The notes under the pieces are model-generated. The model ran no database searches, was not told the DNA's origin, and saw only the letters and a list, made by a program, of their open reading frames with translations. From positions 1 to 64,000 of the forward strand of contig CAZXXS010000012.1 of assembly GCA_964644845.1 (NCBI GenBank): a stretch of DNA of 64,000 nucleotides. The letters are read 5' to 3'. This DNA comes from Geothermovivens sp964644845 (GTDB taxonomy: Bacteria > Zhuqueibacterota > Zhuqueibacteria > Oleimicrobiales > Geothermoviventaceae). The translations under genes and the position numbers were made by a program. Shown here in pieces: positions 8,439 to 17,815 of the stretch; the first letter of the stretch is position 1, and each line of letters begins with the position of its first letter.

Positions 8439-9694
8439 GTTCGGTAACTCCCGTTGATGTGCACGTACTCTTTCGTGATGTCGCATGTGTACATCACGGC
8501 CTCCCCGTCGCCCAATCCCAGGTCGAGCGCAATTTCCACTCCTGGTCCCGAGAACACGCGCGCCTCATCCGCCGCCGACACCGGTACTGGTCCGCCATTC
8601 TCGAAGAACACAACACCGTCCAGGCGTACCACAAGGCGCTCCAGATCAACCTCAGCGCCACTGGCCCCCAGCGAGGCTACGACACGGCCCCAGTTGGCGT
8701 CGCCACCCGCGATGGCCGTTTTCACAAGCAGGGAATTGGCGATTTCTCGTACGGCCTTTTTGGCATCCCCCGCGGAGACCGCACCCTGCACCCGCACCGT
8801 GACCCATTTGCTGGCACCTTCGCCGTCCGCGGCAATCTGGCGCGCGAGGCTCACGCACACCGCCTTCAGTCCGTCGCGAAAACGCCCCCAGTCTTCTGTC
8901 CCCTTCGACGGGTCCACTCCACTCGCCCCGTTGGCAAGCAGAAAAGCCGTGTCGTTTGTGCTTGTGTCCCCATCAACGGTCAGAGCATTCAAGGAAACAT
9001 CCACAGCCTCCACCAGTGCCTCGTGTAACGCCTCGGCTGGTACCCGCGCGTCCGTCGTCAGGAAAGCCAGCATCGTGGCCATGTTAGGCTGAATCATTCC
9101 GGCACCTTTGGCCACACCACCAATCCGCACCGTGCCGCCCGAGAGGTGCACTTCCACAGCTGCCATTTTGGGTCGCGTGTCTGTTGTCATGACGGCGCGG
9201 GCAAAGTCATTGCCACCACCCGGCGAAAGCTTCCGGACGAGCTCCGGGATTTTCTGCTCCATCTGCTCGACCGGCAACTGTTCACCAATGACCCCGGTGG
9301 AGATGTCCAGCATCTCCATCTCAGGCACGCCAGCAGCAGCCGCGGCCCGTGCGGCGAGCCGCTTTGCGGCTTCCATCCCGGCCTCTCCCGTGCAGGCATT
9401 GGCGATTCCACTGTTGGCAAGGATACCCCGAGCCTTTCCCGAACGCACCCTTTCCATGTTCAAAAGCACAGGCGCAGCTTTCACTTTGTTCCTGGTGAAC
9501 ACCGCGGCAACACTGGCCGGCAGGTCCGAAAACAACAGGGCAAAATCCAGCCGCTTCTTGCCGCGAATCCCCGCTTCAACGGCGGAAGCGCGAAACCCGT
9601 GCGGCGTTGTGACATGGCCGTCCACCCAGTCAATCCCTTCTGTGAGGAGATCGTTTGAACGGATAAAAGCAACAAGCTCGTCGGAAAGTCTCAT
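8435..9694 (-). CDS. argJ: Glutamate N-acetyltransferase (ornithine acetyltransferase)
   Basis: ArgJ transfers the acetyl group from N-acetylornithine to glutamate, recycling it. The 419-residue precursor has the autocleavage site KGAGMIQPNMATML, where it splits before Thr into alpha and beta chains, and the C-terminal CDITKEYVHINGSYRT typical of the family. A GNAT acetyltransferase in the same operon suggests that ArgJ may not be the only source of N-acetylglutamate. The ATG at 9694 has only a weak ribosome site. First gene of argJCBD-GNAT. Confidence 0.96.
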   Translation of the reverse strand: MRLSDELVAFIRSNDLLTEGIDWVDGHVTTPHGFRASAVEAGIRGKKRLDFALLFSDLPASVAAVFTRNKVKAAPVLLNMERVRSGKARGILANSGIANACTGEAGMEAAKRLAARAAAAAGVPEMEMLDISTGVIGEQLPVEQMEQKIPELVRKLSPGGGNDFARAVMTTDTRPKMAAVEVHLSGGTVRIGGVAKGAGMIQPNMATMLAFLTTDARVPAEALHEALVEAVDVSLNALTVDGDTSTNDTAFLLANGASGVDPSKGTEDWGRFRDGLKAVCVSLARQIAADGEGASKWVTVRVQGAVSAGDAKKAVREIANSLLVKTAIAGGDANWGRVVASLGASGAEVDLERLVVRLDGVVFFENGGPVPVSAADEARVFSGPGVEIALDLGLGDGEAVMYTCDITKEYVHINGSYRT

Positions 9695-10121
9695 CGTAGC
9701 ATTCCACGTTTCATGACGTTGTGAAATTGTACAGCGAAACGCGCTCGTTTGGAGAAAAACGAGTGCCGGAAATTGTGAAAAATCAGGAAAAAAGCTTGTG
9801 CAGATGCAAATACGGAAGGATCAGGCCCGGTGGGGCCTGGGAGGAAGAGGGGAAAGGCGCGGGTTAAAAGCCAGGAACGTGCGCTGGCTGTACGCAGCAT
9901 GCATGGGGAAATCCCGTTTCAACAAATTGGTCTGCACAACTGACACACGACTCCAGTGACCTGACGCAGATTAACGGAACGGGCGGAATTTAGGCAAGGA
10001 GACTTAAATTTGCAAGAAAAAAGTCGCGTTTGCCTGAGAAAGCTACAGCCACGCAAGCGTCCAAGTGCCGCCGTGAAATCGCTCCGAACACGAGCTCCAG
10101 AGATCGACTCCGTCTTCCTGC
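9695..10121. other. Intergenic region upstream of the arginine operon
   Basis: Besides the argJ promoter and dyad it holds a hairpin CAGGCCC (9822-9828), 4 nt, GGGCCTG (9833-9839), followed on the minus strand by a pyrimidine-rich stretch, which could end the upstream alpha/beta hydrolase transcript. No gene is seen. Confidence 0.55.
9726..9763 (-). promoter_or_regulatory. argJ promoter and operator candidate
   Basis: A good -10 box TACAAT lies at 9731-9726 on the minus strand, 32 nt before the argJ ATG. The -35 position (9754-9749, CTCCAA) is poor, and it is covered by a perfect inverted repeat CTCGTTT (9744-9750), 6 nt, AAACGAG (9757-9763). A weak -35 under a dyad suggests factor-dependent control; the dyad does not resemble the classical ArgR box. 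Confidence 0.45.
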
Positions 10122-11135
10122 CTACGGCCAGCGACCATCACCGGATGCCATCGTCCGCATTCTCTCCAAACAGAAGCTCGCCAGCATCTCGTGTCCCCCC
10201 TCGAAAATGGTCAGCCGGATTGGTCCGGCCACGCGGGTAACGTACACAAGGCGTCCCTGGATGCGCAAAGAATCTGGCCGCGGCGGGAAACCTCGCGTCA
10301 GCAACCCCACGATCTCGCTCTGGGTAAACTGCCGCTCCGGCCGTCGGAGTTCCCGAGCCAGCCGGTTGAAAAAGAGAATCGAGTGAGAAATCGGCACACT
10401 GCCGGTGTAGCCATCCCGGATGCCCGCGTAGATTTCGAGTCGCGACTCTCTTCGACGCGGCATTGGCCAGTACAAAGGCGAGCGCTGACGCGCAACCCTG
10501 AAATCCAGCTGTTCACCGCTCCCTGTGCAACGCAGCACGTCTTGTGCGTAGCGCCTGCCGCGTGCGACGGACTGGTAGTACCAGGCTTCCAGATCTGAAA
10601 TCGCAGCCCAGGCCAGGAACGCACGAACCCTGTGCTGCAAGGCCATGTACGCGCCGAGTGTCGCGTACCCACCTCCAGACACCCCTGCAACAAAGATGTT
10701 CTCCGTGTCGACCCTGGCGTGCGCCAGTGCGTAGTCGATGGCGTCATCGATGTCCAAAAGCGCTTTACGACTCAGACAGGCATCCACCGACCGGTTCGGC
10801 CCGCGGAAATCCGGATGAATGACGTTCCAGTCGAGCTGCCGCGCCAGTTCGGCCAAGGAATCGGCTTGCTCCCAGTTGTAGGACCACGTGTGCAGGCTTA
10901 CCACCAGCGGTTTCGGCTCCCGGGAATGGGTCGCGTAGAAGTAGGCCTTCTGCACGGCACCGTCGGCGCTGCTCACGATCTCCACCGGGAGAAAATCCGG
11001 ATGCCAGGTCAGCCCCTGTCCGTTACCACGCGGACAAACCCCCGCAGCAGCGAACACGAACACCAGACAGGCCACCAAACCGCGGCTGCTGGTGCCAGCC
11101 TTCGGACTCGGTTCAGGGAGGAATCCTCGCCTCAC
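10122..11135 (-). CDS. Exported alpha/beta hydrolase (prolyl oligopeptidase-like fold)
   Basis: A 337-residue serine hydrolase. The nucleophile elbow GVSGGG lies near residue 149, preceded by HPDFRGPNRS and a DIDDAIDYAL helix as in S9-type esterases; the catalytic His is probably in FEGGHEM near the C-terminus (residue 318). A hydrophobic stretch at about 21-38 indicates export. The start is GTG at 11135, overlapping the stop of the upstream gene as GTGA, so the two are coupled and probably act on the same substrate, perhaps a carbohydrate ester; that is inference. An ATG is not available nearby. Confidence 0.8.
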   Translation of the reverse strand: MRRGFLPEPSPKAGTSSRGLVACLVFVFAAAGVCPRGNGQGLTWHPDFLPVEIVSSADGAVQKAYFYATHSREPKPLVVSLHTWSYNWEQADSLAELARQLDWNVIHPDFRGPNRSVDACLSRKALLDIDDAIDYALAHARVDTENIFVAGVSGGGYATLGAYMALQHRVRAFLAWAAISDLEAWYYQSVARGRRYAQDVLRCTGSGEQLDFRVARQRSPLYWPMPRRRESRLEIYAGIRDGYTGSVPISHSILFFNRLARELRRPERQFTQSEIVGLLTRGFPPRPDSLRIQGRLVYVTRVAGPIRLTIFEGGHEMLASFCLERMRTMASGDGRWP

Positions 11136-13003
11136 TTTGCATTCTCCCTTCGTGCAGGTGGCTCAACCGAGAACTTCACATCCCGGAGGGGGCGCCCTTG
11201 GCGGTCAGTCAGCCGAAAGACAAAACCCCAGTTGCGGACCCCGTTGCACACTTTGAGCAGCACCGGAGTCGTCCCTTTCGGCAGTTCAACCTCCACGATG
11301 TCGCGATCCAGGACGGCCGACCCCTCGCGGGCGTACTCGTAAATCAGCTTCCCGCCGAGCCACATCTTGCCGGCGTCGTTCGTGCCCAAGCGAATCTGGG
11401 CTTCCTGTTTGACCGGCGAGGTGATCCAGCAGAGCGCGTACGCACACACGTGTTGGGTGGGCTTGAGGTAACGTGTCAAGTCCACGGAAACGCGATTCGA
11501 AACCGGCTCGACTTCGACCCAACGAACGCCTTCCGAACCTGGCCGGCTTGCAGCCCCCAGGATCTCCTTCTCAGGCGGGTAGACTGTTTTCAACCCTTCG
11601 AAGTCCTGGCTGTTCGGGTAGGGACCCGCAAGTAGCCAGTGGGTCACCGTTCCAAACGTTTCCTGAAGGTCTTCAACCCGGCCGTGCAGGTAGTCGAGAG
11701 CAAGACGCCACATCCCTTTCAGGCTGGACCGACCGTAATGCCCCACCTCGATGAGAACCAAGCGGGGCGCGTCTTCCGGGCCACGCAGCACAGGCACGGG
11801 CTGCAGACCAAGATCTTTCGAGTAGTCCCGCTCGTGCAGGTCACGCAGCTGCTTAGCTAACGTGACCCAGCCGGAATCCGTCACGACCTCACGTTTCTGA
11901 ATCACGTCCAGGTAGCCCCGCGGGTCAAGCCTGCCCTTGTAAACATCCAGTTTTCTGCCCAGCAGTTGCTCGCGAGAATTGTGGCTGTAAATCCAGTTGT
12001 ACCGGCGCCCCGCCATCAGTGTGGCTGCGTAACCTTGACGAAATGCTTCCAACGACATGCCCGGGTCGTGCGTGGCTGCGTAGTCTTTCCCAAATGGCCA
12101 GATGCCAGGTGCAATCGAACAGCGTTCCTCCCAGTACCGCTGTGCCTCTTCGCTGAGAACGTGGTGAAAAAGTTCGTTGGCCGCCCACACGTGGCCAAAA
12201 ACGTAGCGGATGTTGGGATGACGGTACGTACTCTCCAGGCAGTAGTGTACACCGCCCGGTGCGTTTCTTCGAGCTGCTTCTTCAATCCAGGACGCCTGAA
12301 TGACCGTCCCCAATGAAAACCCTTCCTCCGGGAACGTCAGCAACACCATGTCGGGGAATTCATCGTAGAGAATCTGAATCACCCGGGTCATGCGCTCGCG
12401 GATTTTCTCTACCAGATCCTGGCGGGTGTAGCCGCGGTAATCGTAGCCTTCCCAGCTGAACGCGTACTGCTTTCCCACGTACTCGACGTCCAGCGCGATT
12501 CCAGTGCAGCCCGTTTCCCGGGCAAAGATGGCGAACTGGCGGAAATTGTTGTCAATGCGCTGCCAGGCAATGTCGTTGAACCACTCGAAGGTGTGGTCGA
12601 AAGCGATTTTCAAGAACGTCTCGCAGCCGAGTCTTCGGCATTTCTCATTGGCTCTTTTCGCTTTCTGAAATGTCTCGTCGCTGGGGCCGATCGTCCACGG
12701 TTTGCCATCTCGGGCCCAGATGTCGCTTGACCACTCGCGAGCCACGAAATCCAGGAAGAAAGCCTGCACGCCACGCTTTACCCAGGCTTCCGCATCCCGA
12801 GCCAGGTCCTCCGGTCCAATCGAAAACAAGACCGTCTTGGGCAAAGCCATGCCAGGAACAGTGCCGTAGTGGACGCCTGGTTCCGGGATCTCGGCGGGAT
12901 CAGCAGCCTGGGAACCTGTGGCTTGCGCGGTCACCGGGGGCTCGGCCAGGCTGAACAACCAGACGGCGACGGCAAGGGGCAAAACAAAGACAAATCGTTT
13001 CAC
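11132..13003 (-). CDS. Exported TIM-barrel-like protein of unknown specificity
   Basis: A 623-residue protein. The GTG at 13003 has GGAGG 8 nt upstream and gives a clean signal peptide (VKRFVFVLPLAVAVWLF ... AQA); a GTG five codons earlier lies before that site. Residues about 45-330 read like a glycosidase-type TIM barrel (GVQAFFLDFVAREW, FLKIAFDHTFEWFND, TGCTGIALDVEYVG with an acidic cluster, PDMVLLTFPEEGFS). Residues about 430-620 look like a beta-rich accessory region (LRLTDRQG near the end). I do not recognise the family; a carbohydrate-active role is a guess from fold and its coupled hydrolase. Confidence 0.75.
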   Translation of the reverse strand: MKRFVFVLPLAVAVWLFSLAEPPVTAQATGSQAADPAEIPEPGVHYGTVPGMALPKTVLFSIGPEDLARDAEAWVKRGVQAFFLDFVAREWSSDIWARDGKPWTIGPSDETFQKAKRANEKCRRLGCETFLKIAFDHTFEWFNDIAWQRIDNNFRQFAIFARETGCTGIALDVEYVGKQYAFSWEGYDYRGYTRQDLVEKIRERMTRVIQILYDEFPDMVLLTFPEEGFSLGTVIQASWIEEAARRNAPGGVHYCLESTYRHPNIRYVFGHVWAANELFHHVLSEEAQRYWEERCSIAPGIWPFGKDYAATHDPGMSLEAFRQGYAATLMAGRRYNWIYSHNSREQLLGRKLDVYKGRLDPRGYLDVIQKREVVTDSGWVTLAKQLRDLHERDYSKDLGLQPVPVLRGPEDAPRLVLIEVGHYGRSSLKGMWRLALDYLHGRVEDLQETFGTVTHWLLAGPYPNSQDFEGLKTVYPPEKEILGAASRPGSEGVRWVEVEPVSNRVSVDLTRYLKPTQHVCAYALCWITSPVKQEAQIRLGTNDAGKMWLGGKLIYEYAREGSAVLDRDIVEVELPKGTTPVLLKVCNGVRNWGFVFRLTDRQGRPLRDVKFSVEPPARRENAK

Positions 13004-13102
13004 AACGAGGCCCTCCACGCTTCCAGACCCCCGGACAAACCTCGCCAGTGCCAGCAGCTTCGCAATTCAGCCCCGCCGGGAACGCTCGACACACGCCCTC
13101 AG

Positions 13103-13147
13103 CGTGCTTCGGCGTAGCGGGGCCATCGCGTCACCGCGCGAAGCACG
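13103..13147 (-). terminator. Nested hairpin after the GWxTD gene (U-poor terminator candidate)
   Basis: CGTGCTTCG (13103-13111) and CGAAGCACG (13139-13147) form a 9-bp stem that encloses a second CGCG/CGCG stem. It starts 10 nt after the stop at 13157. No U-tract follows. Confidence 0.4.
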
Positions 13148-13156
13148 GCCGCTGGA

Positions 13157-14413
13157 TCAGTCGGATTTAACCAGCTCGTACAGCCCGGTGCCCGTCTTGT
13201 CGACGAAGACAAAACGTCGGTGCAGGTTCGAGTAGTACCATGTTTCGTAGGAAGCTTCGTTCATCGCGGCAGGCTCACGTTCCACGTGGGTGGGAGGTCC
13301 GTAAATGATGTAAATGCGCCCCCGGTCCGTTTCCCAGCCTTCGATGTTCATCTCGGGAACAGAGAAGTACCGGTTGGCAAAATCCAAACGCCGAAAGAAT
13401 TCCTGACGCAGTTCGTTCTCCGGCGTGCTCGGATCCGGATCCCGCGCTTTCCACCAATCTTCGTACAGCTGGCGACGCATCGATGGCGACGCCATTTCCA
13501 TCTGTTCAATGTCGGCCTTGTTAGCGATGTAGCGCATGGCCTTCAGAATCAGATCCAGATCAGAGGTGTCCACAAAGGCTTCGCCCCAGGCCACGCTGAA
13601 AACAGCCTTCAGCTTAGCACGTCCCTCTTTGCTCTTGGCCTCGACGTGCAACGTGTAGCGCCCCGGCTTACGCGCCCGGGAGCCGAGATTCAGGCAAAAA
13701 GGCACAAAGCCCCGACACGTTGATCCCTCCGCCCAGATTTGCCCCCCCGCACCAGAGCGCACCGACCACTTCAGTTGCACTGCCGTGGTTTCGGGAACCC
13801 CGACCACCTGCACGTACGCCTTGAATCCTTTCTCCGGGTCGGTGTACCGTCTGGAAAGAATGGGGAAAGCGGCCGTGGGATCCGCACAAAACGTACTGTC
13901 GCCAAAGAGAACATCCGACAAATGAACACCCTGTTTGGCGAAGTCGCGAACAAGCACCTTCTTCTTTCGTCGTAGAGATCGCTCCGATTCGCCGTCAGTC
14001 AACCGCAGCTCCAGGGTGTACTTCCCCGGAGCAGGCCAAAAGGAAAGTTTACCCTGCACACGCCGTAGCCGCGAGTTCGTCTCTGGGTAGTCCGTCACCG
14101 TCACCGTCCCGGTTTCCGTCTTGAAATCCGCGTACTGACGCCCCTTGATTTTCAAGACAGCGGAAACCTCGTACTTGGCCGCGTAGTGCCCGTTCTCTTT
14201 CTTCACAAACTGAAGAATGTCGTACACAAAAGAGTAGTAAACGTCAAGACGGCTTGCAGCCCGACTGGAGTCGTACACGTTGGCCACACCGTACTCAAAC
14301 AGCGGCCCACCGAAGAAACCCTCCGCCACTTGGTCCATTTCCTGCGCCGCAGCGCCAGCGCACACGGCAAGAAAGAAGGCCACCGCCATTCTAGCCGCGA
14401 ATTTTCCTTTCAT
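13157..14413 (-). CDS. GWxTD domain-containing exported protein
   Basis: A 418-residue protein with signal peptide 1-23 (MKGKFAARMAVAFFLAVCAG, AAAQ). The C-terminal part carries the defining GWETDRGRIYIIYGPPTHVE near residue 366, followed by ETWYYSNLHRRFVFVDKTG. Upstream are beta-rich segments with repeated YTLELRLTDGESE / YTLHVEAKSKEG strands. GWxTD proteins occur in FCB phyla next to large surface proteins; function unknown. CAGGAG lies 6 nt before the ATG. It sits 25 nt downstream of the protease-propeller gene and is probably co-transcribed. Confidence 0.9.
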   Translation of the reverse strand: MKGKFAARMAVAFFLAVCAGAAAQEMDQVAEGFFGGPLFEYGVANVYDSSRAASRLDVYYSFVYDILQFVKKENGHYAAKYEVSAVLKIKGRQYADFKTETGTVTVTDYPETNSRLRRVQGKLSFWPAPGKYTLELRLTDGESERSLRRKKKVLVRDFAKQGVHLSDVLFGDSTFCADPTAAFPILSRRYTDPEKGFKAYVQVVGVPETTAVQLKWSVRSGAGGQIWAEGSTCRGFVPFCLNLGSRARKPGRYTLHVEAKSKEGRAKLKAVFSVAWGEAFVDTSDLDLILKAMRYIANKADIEQMEMASPSMRRQLYEDWWKARDPDPSTPENELRQEFFRRLDFANRYFSVPEMNIEGWETDRGRIYIIYGPPTHVEREPAAMNEASYETWYYSNLHRRFVFVDKTGTGLYELVKSD

Positions 14414-14438
14414 GCTACACTCCTGACAGAGAAGTCGA

Positions 14439-17400
14439 CTACCAGTCGGTGCCCAGCGAGAAGTAGTAGCGCGCGTCCTTCGAGCGCACCAGATCTGTCG
14501 GCCAGGCCACGTCGAACATCAACACAAAGAACCCCATGTTGGCCCGGAGACCGAAACCGTAACTCATGAACACATCCTGAAGCTGGAGCCAACCGCGTTC
14601 TGGCTTTTCGCGAAACACCTTGAAGCCCTCGTACTTCGACCAGGCGCCACCGATGTCGGAAAACAGCACCCCGCGAACGTTCTGGAAGCCCATTGGCAGT
14701 GGCCAACCGAAAACCAGGTAGCGAATGGCCGGGAACCGGAACTCCAGATTCGCGAGGAAGAAACGTGTCCCTTCGCGCTCGTAGTAGTAGCCCCCACGCA
14801 TCGGCGTGATGAAGGAGGCAAAATAGATGTCCTCAGGATCGTCCACCCGCAGGCCTCCCTTAAAGTGCAAATTGATCCAGTTGTCCATGCCGCCGAGGAA
14901 AAAGCGCTGGGGATCATCGCCAAAACTCGCTCCCGAAGCAAGGCGGAAAGCAAATGTGTAGTCCTGGTGGATCCGGAAATACTTTCGGTAGTCTTCCCTG
15001 AACGTGACGAAGCTGACCCCATTTTTGCCAAATCCCGGACTCACACTGACCCCTGCGTAAGCCCGCACGCCGGAGACCGGCCCCGTGAAGCCCCAGATGC
15101 TTGTGTCGCGCACGAGCGAAAGCTCCGCCGTGTACGCCCGACGTTTAATGGTCGGCAAGCTCGAGTATTCCAGCCACTCGCGGTCGATGGCCATGTAGCT
15201 GAGACCGAAGTCCGCCCGTTCGTAGCGATTGAACGGGTAGCTCGTGTACAAATTGGCACCGTAGTTTCGGTCGCGGAGTAACATGTTGTACCGATTCAGG
15301 AAGAAGAGGGCGTAGTGGTAAGCCCCCACACCAAGGTCCACGCGGCGCGGGAGGTAGAAATACGTGACCTGGTAGTTGGAATTTCGGTAGTCGTAAAACA
15401 AATTGGTGTAAATGTTGATGCGGTGGTTGCCGAGCACGTCCGACACGGCCAGGAGACTCTGCCCCTGGACACCGAAAAATTGGCTGTAGCTGGCTTCGCC
15501 GTACACAATGTCCGGCGAGAATGTTACCTTGTAATTGTGAACCCGGTATTCTCCCGTAGGCAGCTTGAATTCCGTGGAGTCAAGAAAAACCTCTTCCGTT
15601 GCCTCCTCGGGTTTGTGCACAATGCCCTTCCGGAAATCCTCGTCGAACACGTAGTGCCGGTAAAGGTCGGCACGACGTTTCCGAAGTAGTCGTTCTTCCT
15701 CCTCACGACGTTTGCGTCGGCGTGCCAGCTCCTCCTGGTACTCTTTCTCCCGTTGCTTGCGAAAAACCGTGGGGGGCACCGTTTTCGGCTTAATGTCGAG
15801 GGGATTTTGAAGCATGTACAGATCGTAACCGCCGTTGTAGAAACTGGTAAAAACCAGACGGCTCCCGTCTCCATTCCAGCTTGGCTGGAAAGCGGAGGTG
15901 AGCATGTTTGTGATCGCCCACTCTTTGCCGCTCTCCAGGTCTTTGAGGTAGATGTTGCTGATGCCGCTTCGGTCGCTTGTGAAAGCCAGCTTTTTGCCGT
16001 CCGGTGAGAACTCCGGGGCTCGCTCGACAAACCGCCCTTTCACAAGCCTGCGCATCGAGTCGCCATTCGCCCGAATCAGGTAGATGTCGTAGTTCTTGGT
16101 GTCGTGTTTGGCAATGTCGAACCCGCGAGGCAGCGGCACCCCTGTGACGTAGCGGCCACGGTCACTCGCGAACGCAATCCACTGACCGTCCGGACTCCAG
16201 GCTGGCTCAATGTCACTGAAGACGTCATCAGTCAATTTTGTGAGTTTCCGGGTGTGCAGGTCCAGCAAGTAAAGATCCGACTGTCCCTTCACCATGCCGG
16301 AGAACACCACCTTGTCTCCTCTGGGGCTCCAAGTAGGATTGTACACACCGTCGAGATCCAGGGTGTACGAGTTCACAATCTTTTTCCTGGCCACGTCCAC
16401 CACGTGGAGCTCGTCGCGTGGGCCAGCCTTGGCAGACAGAATCAGAAATTTGCCATCCGGGCTCCAGCTCAAGTTTCGCCCTTTGAGCCAGTGCAGCTCC
16501 TCCAAGCTACCGCTTCGTTGCCCGCTGATCACTTTACCGAGCAGCTTGCCATCAATCGTACTCACCAGGTAAACGTCGAAGTAGCCGCTCTTGTCTGACA
16601 TGAACGCCACTTTGTCGCCCCTGGGGTTCATGACGGGACTCAGGTTCACAAAGCTGCCATCTTTCTTGTGATCCGTCAGCTTCTTGGCAACGTCTTCCGG
16701 TTCGTCCCGACCGGCAATGTCGGGCCAGTAGCGCTTCTTCAGATACTTGTGCCAGCGTTCGGAAAGTTCTTGCACACTCAAGCCGATTGCTCGGCGGAAC
16801 CCGTTCTCCACGCTGCGGCTAATCTTCACTTTTCCCTGAATTTCACCGATTTTCTCCTGTCCGTAGCGCTGGGCGATGTAGTACCACACCGACTGTCCAC
16901 CCTTGTAGGCCATGAAGGCAGAAAGGTACTGGATCGGGGGCACGTAGCCGTTCAGAGTGGCATCGCGCATGAACATGTCGCTGTCGGTATCCCAACCCAG
17001 GCTTTCGTACTCTGCGATGCCTTCCACAAACCAAAGGGGCAGCTGAAGACGCGTCATTCCCATCACGATGGACATGACGCCAGTTCCGTACATCATTTGC
17101 ATTTGCACGGCGTGCGTCAGTTCGTGCTGGATAACGTGGCGGAATTGCTCCCACTGGCCCTCGTACGGAATCACCACCCGGTTCTTGAAGAACTCCGTGA
17201 AACCACCCACACTTTCTTCAGGTGGAGAAAGATCCACATTCGTCTGCTCGAAGTCGTTGTGGCTGCGGTACACGATGATGGTGATCCGATCCAGCAGTTC
17301 GTAACGGAAATCCTGACTCAGGCGCTCGTAGCCTTCCTCGGCCTTTTGAGCCACGTACTCGGCCAGTTTCTTGCCGCCATCGGTGTAGTAAATGTCGAAG

Positions 17401-17534
17401 TGGCGTGTCTGGATGTACTGCCAGTGAAAGTACGTGTACTGGACCTTGTTCTTGCCAAAATACTGGCCGAAAGCAGTCCCGGCGATGCCGAGCACCAGCG
17501 CCATCGTCAGCAAGGTTTGCTTACAACGACCCAT
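14439..17534 (-). CDS. MA-clan protease / TolB-like propeller / outer-membrane barrel protein
   Basis: A 1031-residue exported protein. Signal peptide 1-23; a gluzincin-like domain with HELTH at 137-141 and the downstream acidic residues WFVEGIAEYES at about 169-177; six or so WD40-like/PD40 blades from about residue 290 to 580 (FVNLSPVMNPRGDKVAFMSD, YNPTWSPRGDKVVFSG, EPAWSPDGQWIAFASDRG, PEFSPDGKKLAFTSDRSG); a charged linker rich in R/K/E (600-640); and a C-terminal beta-barrel-like region with Tyr/Phe-rich strands (FSDIGGAW, FSLGTDW end), as in Omp85/surface-antigen proteins. It may be a self-anchored surface peptidase. GGGAG precedes the ATG. Confidence 0.85.
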   Translation of the reverse strand: MGRCKQTLLTMALVLGIAGTAFGQYFGKNKVQYTYFHWQYIQTRHFDIYYTDGGKKLAEYVAQKAEEGYERLSQDFRYELLDRITIIVYRSHNDFEQTNVDLSPPEESVGGFTEFFKNRVVIPYEGQWEQFRHVIQHELTHAVQMQMMYGTGVMSIVMGMTRLQLPLWFVEGIAEYESLGWDTDSDMFMRDATLNGYVPPIQYLSAFMAYKGGQSVWYYIAQRYGQEKIGEIQGKVKISRSVENGFRRAIGLSVQELSERWHKYLKKRYWPDIAGRDEPEDVAKKLTDHKKDGSFVNLSPVMNPRGDKVAFMSDKSGYFDVYLVSTIDGKLLGKVISGQRSGSLEELHWLKGRNLSWSPDGKFLILSAKAGPRDELHVVDVARKKIVNSYTLDLDGVYNPTWSPRGDKVVFSGMVKGQSDLYLLDLHTRKLTKLTDDVFSDIEPAWSPDGQWIAFASDRGRYVTGVPLPRGFDIAKHDTKNYDIYLIRANGDSMRRLVKGRFVERAPEFSPDGKKLAFTSDRSGISNIYLKDLESGKEWAITNMLTSAFQPSWNGDGSRLVFTSFYNGGYDLYMLQNPLDIKPKTVPPTVFRKQREKEYQEELARRRKRREEEERLLRKRRADLYRHYVFDEDFRKGIVHKPEEATEEVFLDSTEFKLPTGEYRVHNYKVTFSPDIVYGEASYSQFFGVQGQSLLAVSDVLGNHRINIYTNLFYDYRNSNYQVTYFYLPRRVDLGVGAYHYALFFLNRYNMLLRDRNYGANLYTSYPFNRYERADFGLSYMAIDREWLEYSSLPTIKRRAYTAELSLVRDTSIWGFTGPVSGVRAYAGVSVSPGFGKNGVSFVTFREDYRKYFRIHQDYTFAFRLASGASFGDDPQRFFLGGMDNWINLHFKGGLRVDDPEDIYFASFITPMRGGYYYEREGTRFFLANLEFRFPAIRYLVFGWPLPMGFQNVRGVLFSDIGGAWSKYEGFKVFREKPERGWLQLQDVFMSYGFGLRANMGFFVLMFDVAWPTDLVRSKDARYYFSLGTDW

Positions 17535-17773
17535 GCCAATTCTCCCAGTGAATGACCGTCGCCCCCTTCCGCCGTCCCGGCGAGGCCAAGTGCCGCTACC
17601 GCTTGCAGATCAGCCGCTGTGCTTTCACACACCACCCTCGTCGCAGGCCCGGGGCCAGGGTCACCGCAACTGCCGAGCGGGAAACTCCCTCACGAAAGCA
17701 CTCCCCCGCCAGCAGCTGCTTCAACGAGTCGGGGTTTCGGAGTCTTTGCAAGAGGATCGATCGCCAGACAGCC

Positions 17774-17805
17774 TGGTGCGCGGGATACTCCGGGCCCGCG
17801 CACCA
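17774..17805 (-). terminator. Long hairpin after isocitrate dehydrogenase
   Basis: TGGTGCGCGGG (17774-17784) and CCCGCGCACCA (17795-17805) form a perfect 11-bp stem with a 10-nt loop, 10 nt past the IDH stop. No U-tract follows on either strand, so it may be a U-less terminator or an mRNA 3'-end stabiliser. Confidence 0.5.
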
Positions 17806-17815
17806 GAACGACGTC

